Under the pieces are notes generated by a model. It saw only the letters and a list, made by a program, of their open reading frames with translations, was not told where the DNA came from and ran no database searches. A stretch of 64,000 nucleotides of DNA from W0P28-013 sp051870755 (GTDB lineage: Bacteria > Bacteroidota > Bacteroidia > Bacteroidales > Paludibacteraceae): NCBI GenBank assembly GCA_051870755.1, contig JBJECE010000029.1, forward strand, positions 1 to 64,000, given 5' to 3'. Below, piece by piece: positions 17,060-25,066 of the stretch (the stretch's first letter is position 1; every line of letters begins with the position of its first letter). A program made the position numbers and the translations under genes.

Positions 17060-19135
17060 ATGTACAAACAAATTATTCAGAAACGGGCATATCGTTTTCG
17101 ACGTTTTTGTCGGGCGAAGTATGCTGCGTTTCGTTCGGTGCATTTGGAAGTCAGCATCGGACATGTGGCAAGTTACATTGCCGAAAAACAACTTGTTAAG
17201 TCAAAGATTACAAGCACATTGGCTTGCTTTGTGGCTTTGACGTGTGCTCCGTTGGCACTTTTTGCCGACGACGAAACCGATGGTTTCGAAATACAAAATC
17301 TTTCCGAAGTTTCGGTTGTTGCAGTCAAACAACAGGTAGCCGGCGAGGCGCTGCATGTCGTTTCCACCATCACTGCACAACAACTTCAATCTTTCCCAAC
17401 AACAACCCTCAACGAACTCCTTGATTATTTGCCCGGCATCGACATCCGCACACGCGGAGCCAATGGGGCGCAGGCCGACATCTCGATGCGCGGCGGCACA
17501 TTCGACCAAGTGTTGATTTTGCTCAACGGCGTAAACATTACCGATGTGCATACGGGTCATGCCAACCTTGACATACCACTCGATTTGAGCACGGTGGATC
17601 GCATCGAAATTCTACAAGGAACGTCGGTTTGTCAATTTGGCTTGTCGGCCTTCAGCGGCGCCATCAACATCGTAACCAACACCACGGATCATCGGTGCGT
17701 GAAAGCCAAGGTCGATGGCGGCGATTTCGGTTATTTTGCGCCGGCACTCGATTTTCGCTACAACAAAGACAAATGGCGTTTTGCGCTCTCGGGCAACTAC
17801 AACCAATCTACCGGCTACATCGACAACACCGACTACAAATACGGCAACCTCTATTTCAATGCTCTTTGTGCCGATTCGGTTACCGGCCATTGGAATTTGC
17901 AACTTGGCGGCCAACTGAAAGGGTTCGGCAGCAATTCGTTCTATTCGCTCAAATATCCCGACCAATACGAAGCCACGAAGACGATTTTTGGCGCATTGAC
18001 TTGGCAGAAACAAATCCGATTTTTGTCGATGGAATCGGGCATTTTTTATCGCCGGCACTACGACCGCTTCGAACTCTTTCGCGAAGGCGTGGCCGAATTT
18101 CCGGCATGGTACACGGGGCACAATTATCATGTAACCGATGCGGCCGGCATCAATTTCAAAGCCTCGTTTTTGTACGACATCGGCAAGACGGCCGTCGGCA
18201 TCGAAGTGCGCGACGAACACATTTTCAGTAACGTGCTCGGCGATGCGCTGGACGAACCTAAACATGTGGCCGGAGCCGCCGATTCCATCTGCTATACCAA
18301 ATCGAAAAATCGCCTGAATGTCAATTATTTTGCCGAACAGACCTTTTACGCCGGCCATTTTTTGGCATCGATAGGTGTGTCGGGCAACTACAATTCGATG
18401 TTTCGCAACAACTTTGCGTGCACGGCCAACGTCGGCTACACGTTCGACACCGATGGCGCCGTGTTTGTCAATGTCAGTCGTGCGCTGCGGCTGCCTACGT
18501 TCACCGACCTCTATTATCAGAGTGCCACGCAAACAGCCAATCCCGACCTGAAACCCGAACAGAGTATGACGGCCGAGTTGGGCGCACATTGGGGACGCAA
18601 AGGATTCCGCGTCAGCCTGAATGCGTACTATCGTGTCGGCAAAGATCTGATCGATTGGGTGAAAACGCCCGAAGAGGAAAAATGGCGAAGCGTCAATCAC
18701 ACGCGCGTCGATGCATTTGGCGGCGAAGTTATGGTCGGCTACAAATACGGCTATTGGCTGAAAAATTTGGAGGTTGGTTATGCCTATTGCCAACTCGACA
18801 AGGACGCCGGCGACCTGTTGTCGAAATACGCGCTCGACTATTTGAAACACAAATTGACCGTCAATTTGGCGCACGGCATTTACAAAGGTTTTGGCGCAAG
18901 TTGGCAGTTCACATATCAGCAGCGCGAAGGCAACTACACCGACAAGGACGGCGCCGTGCAGAGTTACCGGCCGGTTTATCTGCTTGACGGGCGTGTCTAT
19001 TGGCAAAATTCCAAAATCAACGTCTATGTCGAGGCGAGCAACCTTATCGGTCGGCGCTACTACGACTACGGCGGCATCGAACAGCCCGGTCGGTGGTTCA
19101 AGGCCGGCATCGCCGTCAATTTGGGTGTGGAATAA
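17060..19135 (+). CDS. BtuB-like TonB-dependent outer-membrane receptor
   Basis: A 691-residue receptor. After a long basic leader (MYKQIIQKRAYRFRRFCRAKYAAFRSVHLEVSIGH) comes a hydrophobic segment (STLACFVALTCAPLALFA), then the TonB-box region NLSEVSVVAV. The plug domain (about 95-210) shows TLNELLDYLPGIDIRTRGANGAQADISMRGGTFDQVLILLNGVNI and a close VDRIEILQGTS. The remaining 480 residues are alternating beta strands of a barrel, with the typical LRLPTFTDLYYQSATQTANPDLKPEQS. It imports a scarce nutrient, perhaps cobalamin or a metal complex; the ligand is not decided by sequence. It ends in Glu rather than the usual aromatic residue. I saw no riboswitch in the 52-base upstream gap. Confidence 0.85.
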   Translation: MYKQIIQKRAYRFRRFCRAKYAAFRSVHLEVSIGHVASYIAEKQLVKSKITSTLACFVALTCAPLALFADDETDGFEIQNLSEVSVVAVKQQVAGEALHVVSTITAQQLQSFPTTTLNELLDYLPGIDIRTRGANGAQADISMRGGTFDQVLILLNGVNITDVHTGHANLDIPLDLSTVDRIEILQGTSVCQFGLSAFSGAINIVTNTTDHRCVKAKVDGGDFGYFAPALDFRYNKDKWRFALSGNYNQSTGYIDNTDYKYGNLYFNALCADSVTGHWNLQLGGQLKGFGSNSFYSLKYPDQYEATKTIFGALTWQKQIRFLSMESGIFYRRHYDRFELFREGVAEFPAWYTGHNYHVTDAAGINFKASFLYDIGKTAVGIEVRDEHIFSNVLGDALDEPKHVAGAADSICYTKSKNRLNVNYFAEQTFYAGHFLASIGVSGNYNSMFRNNFACTANVGYTFDTDGAVFVNVSRALRLPTFTDLYYQSATQTANPDLKPEQSMTAELGAHWGRKGFRVSLNAYYRVGKDLIDWVKTPEEEKWRSVNHTRVDAFGGEVMVGYKYGYWLKNLEVGYAYCQLDKDAGDLLSKYALDYLKHKLTVNLAHGIYKGFGASWQFTYQQREGNYTDKDGAVQSYRPVYLLDGRVYWQNSKINVYVEASNLIGRRYYDYGGIEQPGRWFKAGIAVNLGVE

Positions 19136-19175
19136 AAATTATAAAAAAATAGTATAAACATTCAGATATTTTTTG

Positions 19176-19220
19176 TAACTTTGCACTTGTTGTCAACGGA
19201 CAGCAAGTGCATATTTTTTA
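19176..19220 (+). terminator. Hairpin after the TonB receptor, overlapping a -7-like box
   Basis: GCACTTG (19183-19189) pairs with CAAGTGC (19204-19210), enclosing TGTC/GACA and an AACG loop, followed by ATATTTTTTA. It fits a terminator for the receptor gene. TAACTTTG at 19176-19183 overlaps the left arm and resembles a -7 promoter box, but no -33 element is seen, so promoter function is uncertain. Confidence 0.55.
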
Positions 19221-19230
19221 CTATTTATTC

Positions 19231-19369
19231 GAGATACTCCGAAAATTTGCCATTAAAGATGTATTCACGCGAATAAGTTCGTTTGCCTATGCGTTTGCGT
19301 AGGCTGGACTTATGTGAATACGGGTTACGGCAAATTTCCTGGAGATCGTAAGGGCGGCTTACGTTTTTT
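19231..19369 (+). ncRNA. Candidate structured small RNA with terminator (6S-like long hairpin)
   Basis: A long imperfect hairpin is built from nested arms: CTCC 19237-19240 with GGAG 19341-19344; AAATTTGCC 19243-19251 with GGCAAATTT 19329-19337; GTATTCAC 19261-19268 with GTGAATAC 19314-19321; ATAAGT 19273-19278 with ACTTAT 19308-19313; GCCTA 19285-19289 with TAGGC 19300-19304. It is followed by CGTAAG/CTTACG (19347-19363) and six T, an intrinsic terminator. A long rod with one central internal loop followed by a terminator resembles 6S RNA, but I cannot confirm the family. The rest of 19136-19501 holds no convincing gene. Confidence 0.5.
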
Positions 19370-19501
19370 GTGTGGAAATTTGTATAACTCGTATTGCTCG
19401 ATGAATAGTTATGCCAATCATGGTGTAGATATTTGTCGGGCTATTTTTATGCCTTCTACATTGTGTTTTTTTAGTTTTAATAACTTAAAAATCAAAACAT
19501 T

Positions 19502-20161
19502 ATGGAGGTTATTCCTGTAGTATTAAACGATTTGGCAAAGTGGTTGAATACAGCAAAAACGCGTTTGTCAATCACAAGTGCCGATGGTCGATTAAATTCT
19601 GCCTTAAATGAAGGTGAAATCATCAACTATCTTCAAAATTTTTATGAACCATTTTATCTTACACCTAAAGGTTATCGAATAGATCCAGCTCAGGCAAGAC
19701 AATGGTATGATTTTGTTGTTGTTAATAATGACGAAACAGAATGGTATCCAATCAACATTAAGGTTACAGAAACAACTTCAGCAGATAATTTAAATTGTAA
19801 ATTAGGAGTATATTATGCACTGACAGGATTAAAGCCGCATTTTGGGAACGAAGTTTCATGGGAGAAACTCTTTGCTGAAATGTCAAAAAATGCACGGGAA
19901 AATGATAAAGACTATTATTTTTTGGTGGTAAATAAGAACATAGGGCATGAAGCATTTATTGCAACATTAAAATCATTACAGGAAATTCAGGCAAATGGCA
20001 ACAATTTACCTTTTCAGTGTAGATGGAATAATAACAAGGAACCTATATTAAGAAATTATCGCGAAACAAAGAAATTCTTACTTGCTTGTTTTGGCGAGTC
20101 GGTCAAAAAACGTGCTGATGCGTATTTATCATTTCTAACTTATTTCCCCGAGTATGCTTAA
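19502..20161 (+). CDS. Probable type II restriction endonuclease
   Basis: A 219-residue protein in clearly AT-rich DNA, overlapping a DNA methylase gene by 8 bases. It has a PD-(D/E)XK-like layout: Glu37/Glu39 in NEGEI, Asp70 in WYDFVVVN, and Asn85-Ile-Lys87 in YPINIKVTET. The spacing is close to EcoRV (Glu45, Asp74, Asp90, Lys92), but the second acid is Asn here. The call rests on that pattern plus the methylase partner. I do not recognise the target site. The start is ATG 19502. Base composition differs strongly from the genes on both sides, which suggests recent transfer of the pair. Confidence 0.7.
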   Translation: MEVIPVVLNDLAKWLNTAKTRLSITSADGRLNSALNEGEIINYLQNFYEPFYLTPKGYRIDPAQARQWYDFVVVNNDETEWYPINIKVTETTSADNLNCKLGVYYALTGLKPHFGNEVSWEKLFAEMSKNARENDKDYYFLVVNKNIGHEAFIATLKSLQEIQANGNNLPFQCRWNNNKEPILRNYRETKKFLLACFGESVKKRADAYLSFLTYFPEYA

Positions 20162-21284
20162 TATAGAAACATTGGGGCAGGTTTTTACACCCCCAACAAT
20201 TGTGGCCGTAATGTTACAATTATGCAAAAATGAAGGTCGAGTATTGGAGCCTTCATGTGGTAATGGCGCATTCTTTAACGAGATACCCGATTGTGTTGGA
20301 ATAGAATGTGATTCAACTATTTGTCCACAAAGAGCCTTAAATATGGATTTTTTTGATTATCCAATATCAGAAAAATTTGATACAATTATAGGAAATCCGC
20401 CTTATGTTCGGTTTCAAGATATTGATGTGAATACTAAAAAGAAACTGCATTCCTCGTTATTTGACGAAAGGAGTAATTTGTATTTGTTTTTTATTGAGAA
20501 GTGTATAAAACACCTTAATGATGGTGGAGAACTCATATTTATCACACCTCGTGATTTTCTAAAAGCCACATCAAGTATTCGATTAAATGCTTTTATTTAT
20601 CAGAATGGGACTATTACGGATTTGATTGATCTTGGTGATCAAAAGATATTTAAGGGAGCAACTCCTAATTGCATTATTTTTCGATTTGAAAAAGGTAATT
20701 TTTTACGCAAATGTAATGTAACAAAACAATTTTTGTATAATAATGGTCAATTGATGTTTACAAACAATTTATATCCGATTCGTTTTCGTGATATTTTTTT
20801 TGTTAAGGTTGGTGCTGTTAGTGGTGCAGATAAAATTTTTACTTCAGAACAATATGGAAATGCTGATTTTGTTTGCTCTTATACCCAAAAAACCGGCAAA
20901 ACTAAAAAGATGATTTATAAAATGCAAAATGCTTATCTTTTGCAATATAGACAAGAACTTTTGCAGAGGAAAATCAGAAAATTTGATATAACAAATTGGT
21001 GGCAATGGGGACGCGATCATTTTGTGTCCGACGCAAAAAGGATTTATGTAAATGCCAAAACACGTAATAAAAAACCATTTTTTATTCATAAATGCAACAA
21101 CTACGATGGTTCAATACTTGCCATTTTTCCGCATAATCAACATTGTGATTTGCAAAAACTTTGTGATATGTTGAATGAAGTAAATTGGGAAGAGTTGGGA
21201 TTTGTATGTGATGGCAGATATTTATTTTCTCAAAAAAGTTTGGAGAATAGTTGTCTTCCCAAAAGTTTCCAAATTTTTCTATAA
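20154..21284 (+). CDS. N6-adenine DNA methyltransferase (type II modification enzyme)
   Basis: A 376-residue methylase. Motif X is GQVFTPPTIVAVML at the start, motif I (AdoMet binding) is VLEPSCGNGAFF, and motif IV, the adenine-flipping catalytic motif, is IIGNPPYVRF. The order X-I-IV with the target-recognition region at the C-terminus makes it a gamma-class enzyme like M.TaqI. It protects host DNA from the neighbouring nuclease. The ATG at 20154 overlaps the nuclease stop, so the two are translated together. It converges on the glycosyltransferase gene 33 bases further on. Confidence 0.9.
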   Translation: MLNIETLGQVFTPPTIVAVMLQLCKNEGRVLEPSCGNGAFFNEIPDCVGIECDSTICPQRALNMDFFDYPISEKFDTIIGNPPYVRFQDIDVNTKKKLHSSLFDERSNLYLFFIEKCIKHLNDGGELIFITPRDFLKATSSIRLNAFIYQNGTITDLIDLGDQKIFKGATPNCIIFRFEKGNFLRKCNVTKQFLYNNGQLMFTNNLYPIRFRDIFFVKVGAVSGADKIFTSEQYGNADFVCSYTQKTGKTKKMIYKMQNAYLLQYRQELLQRKIRKFDITNWWQWGRDHFVSDAKRIYVNAKTRNKKPFFIHKCNNYDGSILAIFPHNQHCDLQKLCDMLNEVNWEELGFVCDGRYLFSQKSLENSCLPKSFQIFL

Positions 21285-21317
21285 TAACACATAAATGAAC
21301 ATTCGCCCCTTCTTTTT

Positions 21318-22400
21318 TTACCATATTTTTCTGAAAAATCCGATAAAAGCGGAAAAAAGCACATAAATCGGGTACAGAACGCTTAAAAGTGGTGTGTGAA
21401 GTATTAGTCGTTTTTGTGATAAAAACGGCAGGAATGCGCTTAAAATGGCCAAATCGACCATAAATTTCAAACTGAATGCTATCAAAAATGGTGGAAGAAA
21501 ACATCGATTGAAAAAAATGCCGATGAAATCGGTCAAAATTAACATCGATGTGGCAAAAACGATGCACGCTGCGGCGATGGTTTGAGGGTCGGTGTAGGAT
21601 TTGGTTTTTGAGGTCCAGCGACCGCGTTGGTGTAAAAAATCGCCGAGGATTGCTTGCGGTTGTGTCGTAACAATCGTGTCGGCGGCTTTCAGAAAACGAA
21701 TGCGGCATCGAGCGCGTTTGGCGGCAAACAACAAAAATTGGTCGTCGCCCGAAATCTCGCGGTCGCATAGTTGCCCCGAAAGTTCGATGAAAACGCTTTT
21801 TTTGAATGCCAAATTAGCGCCGTTGCACATGATGGGCATGCGCAGTGCGCAGGCTCCGGCTGTCGAAGCAATGAGCGATGCGAATTCCAACGCTTGCAGT
21901 TGCGAAAATAGCGACTTTTGTGTTTCGATACGCACGCCACCGAGCAGCAAATCGGGATTTTCGGCATCGAAATAGGCGGCAATGGTTTGCAGGTGCGTCG
22001 GTTGCAGCGTGCAGTCGGCGTCGGTGCAGACGATGATGTCGTTTGTGGCACGACTGACGGCTTCGCGCAGGGCATTTTTTTTACCTGTTTTCTCGGTCGA
22101 AAAATAGGTGGCAAAGGCGTGATTTTTGCAGAATTCATCGAGAATTTTTGCGGTGTCGTCCGTTGAGTGATCGTTGGCGAAAACAACCTCGAACTTCGGG
22201 TGCGTTTGTGTCGCGATGGAGGCCAAAAGGCGTGGCAGATTTTTGACTTCGTTTTTGCAGCATACAACGAGCGAAATAGGCGATTTCATCGGCATTTTTT
22301 GCGAAAACGGCCGCAGTCGCAGCCAGCCGACCGCAAAGGCTGCAATCATCAGCACATAGAGTGCCACGAAACAATATGTTGTGATTGCAACGATGCTCAT
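21318..22400 (-). CDS. Membrane glycosyltransferase, family 2
   Basis: A 360-residue enzyme with an N-terminal membrane helix (AITTYCFVALYVLMIAAFAVGWL), a cytoplasmic GT-A domain at about 40-270 and two or more C-terminal helices. The catalytic domain shows SLVVCCKNEVKNLPRLLASI, the metal-binding CTDADC, GDDQFLLFAAK as the acceptor-side acid, and the late QRGRW. It transfers sugars from nucleotide sugars, probably to a lipid or envelope glycan; the product is unknown. The start lies 12 bases after the ComF stop, so they are likely one leftward unit. Confidence 0.88.
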   Translation of the reverse strand: MSIVAITTYCFVALYVLMIAAFAVGWLRLRPFSQKMPMKSPISLVVCCKNEVKNLPRLLASIATQTHPKFEVVFANDHSTDDTAKILDEFCKNHAFATYFSTEKTGKKNALREAVSRATNDIIVCTDADCTLQPTHLQTIAAYFDAENPDLLLGGVRIETQKSLFSQLQALEFASLIASTAGACALRMPIMCNGANLAFKKSVFIELSGQLCDREISGDDQFLLFAAKRARCRIRFLKAADTIVTTQPQAILGDFLHQRGRWTSKTKSYTDPQTIAAACIVFATSMLILTDFIGIFFNRCFLPPFLIAFSLKFMVDLAILSAFLPFLSQKRLILHTPLLSVLYPIYVLFSAFIGFFRKIW

Positions 22401-22412
22401 GGCGGTTAGATT

Positions 22413-23108
22413 TTAGGCAGCGGCCAAAGTGAAAATCGAAATGCGTGCGCTCGGGCATTTGGCCTTGACGGCTTCGGCGCAGGCTATCAGTGTCGAACCG
22501 GTGGTCAGTACATCATCGACTATCAGAATGTGCTTGTTTTCAAATAGTTGCGCGTCGTGAATATCGAAAATGCCTTTGGTGTTTTCCCAACGTTCGTACA
22601 CCGATTTTTTGGTTTGGGTCGGATTGGCTATGGCGCGAAACAGGTTGGTGGTTTCCACCGGCGTTTGCATCACTTCGGACAGCCCGGCGGCGATGCGTTC
22701 GGCCTGGTTGTAGCCGCGTATGGCCATTTTTTTGGGATGCAGCGGCACGGGAACGATATAATCAATGTCTTGAAAATCAGCCGATTCTAATAACTCACTG
22801 CCGGCATATTTGCCCATGACGAAACCTATTTCCTGCCCATCTTTATATTTCAGTTGGTGCAGTATCGAGCGGTATTTCGACCCTTTTGCAAAGTAGTAGA
22901 AGGCCGTGGCACGCTCAATATCGACCTTGCCCCAAAAGCGTTGTTCGAGTTTGTTGTCGCGCTCGAGGTGCAGGCGCGTGCGGGGCAGGTGCAGCAGACA
23001 ATCCATGCAGATGACCTCTTCGCCGACGGCCAAATGATTGCCGCAAGCACAACACAGATTCGGGTAAAAAATGCCGATGAAATGGCCGAAAATCTCTTTG
23101 AACGTCAT
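22413..23108 (-). CDS. comF: ComF family protein (phosphoribosyltransferase fold)
   Basis: A 231-residue protein with a zinc finger at the start (LCCACGN and ICMDCL) and a type I phosphoribosyltransferase domain at the end with PRPP motif HILIVDDVLTTGSTL. VPVPLHPKKMAIRGYNQAERIA is the typical ComF core. In naturally competent bacteria ComF acts in single-strand DNA uptake; in Bacteroidetes its job is not settled. I start at ATG 23108 (MTFKEIF), one base after the DgkA stop; an in-frame ATG at 23138 would overlap the DgkA gene by 29 bases. Confidence 0.9.
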   Translation of the reverse strand: MTFKEIFGHFIGIFYPNLCCACGNHLAVGEEVICMDCLLHLPRTRLHLERDNKLEQRFWGKVDIERATAFYYFAKGSKYRSILHQLKYKDGQEIGFVMGKYAGSELLESADFQDIDYIVPVPLHPKKMAIRGYNQAERIAAGLSEVMQTPVETTNLFRAIANPTQTKKSVYERWENTKGIFDIHDAQLFENKHILIVDDVLTTGSTLIACAEAVKAKCPSARISIFTLAAA

Positions 23109-23109
23109 G

Positions 23110-23490
23110 TCAGAATAGGGCGATGATTTTTGGTACAAAAATTATCAGACCGGCACATGCGGCGGCCAAGGCGCATACCAAAACGGCACCGGCTGCCACG
23201 TCTTTCACAAAACGAATGTTGTCGTTGCGTTCGGCGCTGACGGCGTCGGCCAATTTTTCGATGGCGGTGTTCAGCATCTCGGCGCCGATTACCATACCGA
23301 TGCACAGCGCACACACTATCCATTCGCCGGCCGAAATCCGAAATCCGAAACCGGCGGCAATCACACACGCGGTGGCGAACAGATGAAATTTCATGTTGCG
23401 CTCGCTGCGCACGGCGGCCGCTATCCCCGCAAAGGCGTAGGCAAATCCCTTGAAAAATTTGATTATCGCGTGGCGCATGTTATTCTGCAA
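23110..23490 (-). CDS. dgkA: Diacylglycerol/undecaprenol kinase family protein
   Basis: A 126-residue inner-membrane lipid kinase. The family signature is complete: RSERNMKFHLFAT before helix one, then EMLNTAIEKLADAVSAERNDNIRFVKDVAAGAVLV, where the Glu residues bind metal and ATP. Three membrane segments are visible. In Gram-positive bacteria the same family phosphorylates undecaprenol; either lipid is possible here. The first 11 bases overlap the end of the upstream secreted hypothetical, and the stop lies next to the ComF start, so the genes form a tight operon. Confidence 0.9.
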   Translation of the reverse strand: MQNNMRHAIIKFFKGFAYAFAGIAAAVRSERNMKFHLFATACVIAAGFGFRISAGEWIVCALCIGMVIGAEMLNTAIEKLADAVSAERNDNIRFVKDVAAGAVLVCALAAACAGLIIFVPKIIALF

Positions 23491-24982
23491 AGTGTTTGTA
23501 GGGCAATGCTTTCTCCACCTCGTCGTCTATCGCTTTGGTGCGGTTGTACAAAAAGTCGTCGATGCTCCAACCGTAAATTTTCTGCGCTTTGGCAAGGTTG
23601 TCGAGGTCTTCGTTCTTCAGTTTTTTGTCGCGGTGGATCAACTCTTTGTCGGTTGGTCGGCACTGCGGGTCGCCTTTGTAGGTAACGATTTCGGTACCGA
23701 TTTCGCTGACGGCGTATTTGCCGGCTTGCTCTACCGTGCCAACTGTCTGTGCCGAATCGGCGCGCAAATCGACAATGTCGAATGTGTAGTTGATGTCCAT
23801 CACCGATTCTATCCACATTTTGTGCAGGCGACCTTGATACATGTTGAAGTTTTCGGTGCCGTCATTTTGCGCTTTGCCTTTGTGATACTCTTTTTCGGAA
23901 ATCTCTTTCTCGCTGATGACACCGTCTTTCGATGTTTTCAGCATATATTTCACAACATTTTTGTCCTTGTGGTTTTTGTGGTGGGCGTATTGATAATTGC
24001 CGAACGCTGTGCTGTCGTAAACGAACATCACGGCGCAACGCCGCTCTTTCAGTTCGTTGCGCGTCAGACCCTGCATGTCGGTAAAGTCGAAATAGGCAGG
24101 GAAGATTTTTTTGAGTTGTTTCAAGGTTTTATCGCTCAATTTTTCCGATGTGGCGCCGGCTGCATCGATGACTGCCACGCTCAACACGCCGCGTTTGTGT
24201 GCCAAACGTTCTTTGTCGGCGGCATCGCGAAAACTGTCGATCATGGCATAGTAGCGTGCGGCATCGTATTGTGCTTGGAATTTTGCTTTGTCGAATAGTT
24301 TTTCGGCTTTGTCGTAGAATATGGCTTGCAGACGTTCGCGATCGGGCGCTATGCGTGCGCGCATAGCCGAGTCGGCAGCGTGGCGTCGGACTACATCGTT
24401 GAATAGTTGCAGCGCCATGGCAAGGTCATCTTCTTTCGACGATTGTGCCAACTTGTGGGCGTATGGCAGTTCGATACTGTCCTGATAGTTGATGATGCGG
24501 TTGGCGTAGGCCTCACTGAACCGTTTGGCGTTGCTCATTACGGCAATGCCGGCACGTTTTTGGGCGAGGTCTTTGCCTTTGTCGCACAGTTTGCGGCCTT
24601 CGTCGTAGTAGTGGGCGGCCGCTTTTTCGTTGATGTCGTTTTGCAGCGAGTCGTAATCGATGTGTGCCACACTATCCCATTTGCCTTCTGCCACAAGGCG
24701 TTCCATGCGCGTTTGCAGGTTGTGCCACGTTTCGCACTCGGCGGACAACTGTTCGTAGAGTGCCGGCTTTTTTTGTGCGGCCGCTTGGCGGGCGGCAATC
24801 TCTTTCAGCGCTTTGGCGTATGACTTTTGCAGCGCTTTTTGCTCCGACTTCAGCGTTTTTTTGTTGGTGGCAAAACTCACTTTTTCGGCTTGCGATAGCG
24901 CTTCGGCTACGGCATCTTGAGCGTAAACTGTGCACGCACCGATGCTCAATAACATGGTTGAGATAAGGATAATTTTTTTCAT
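23480..24982 (-). CDS. Secreted protein of unknown function
   Basis: A 500-residue protein with signal peptide MKKIILISTMLLSIGACTVYAQ. Residues 25-300 look largely helical and charged (ALSQAEKVSFATNKKTLKSEQKALQKSYAKALKEIAARQAAAQ), possibly coiled coil. The later part is more globular (RCAVMFVYDSTAFGNYQYAHHKNHKDKNVVKYMLKTSKDG, TFDIVDLRADSAQTVG). GAC near the signal could be a lipobox but the order is poor. I do not recognise a family. Its gene overlaps dgkA by 11 bases, which suggests an envelope role, but that is inference. Confidence 0.75.
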   Translation of the reverse strand: MKKIILISTMLLSIGACTVYAQDAVAEALSQAEKVSFATNKKTLKSEQKALQKSYAKALKEIAARQAAAQKKPALYEQLSAECETWHNLQTRMERLVAEGKWDSVAHIDYDSLQNDINEKAAAHYYDEGRKLCDKGKDLAQKRAGIAVMSNAKRFSEAYANRIINYQDSIELPYAHKLAQSSKEDDLAMALQLFNDVVRRHAADSAMRARIAPDRERLQAIFYDKAEKLFDKAKFQAQYDAARYYAMIDSFRDAADKERLAHKRGVLSVAVIDAAGATSEKLSDKTLKQLKKIFPAYFDFTDMQGLTRNELKERRCAVMFVYDSTAFGNYQYAHHKNHKDKNVVKYMLKTSKDGVISEKEISEKEYHKGKAQNDGTENFNMYQGRLHKMWIESVMDINYTFDIVDLRADSAQTVGTVEQAGKYAVSEIGTEIVTYKGDPQCRPTDKELIHRDKKLKNEDLDNLAKAQKIYGWSIDDFLYNRTKAIDDEVEKALPYKHFAE

Positions 24983-25066
24983 AATTATTTGTATGTTTAT
25001 GTTAATTTTTATGCGTTTTCATCGGCATTTTTTCAAAATTGTTATTTAGATTTAGTCTAAATAATG

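Noticed and set aside
19231..19345. Long hairpin as an integron attC site or a retron RNA
   Set aside because: No integrase or reverse transcriptase gene lies nearby, and the arms lack the paired GTTRRRY/RYYYAAC ends of attC. A terminator right after it favours a transcribed RNA.
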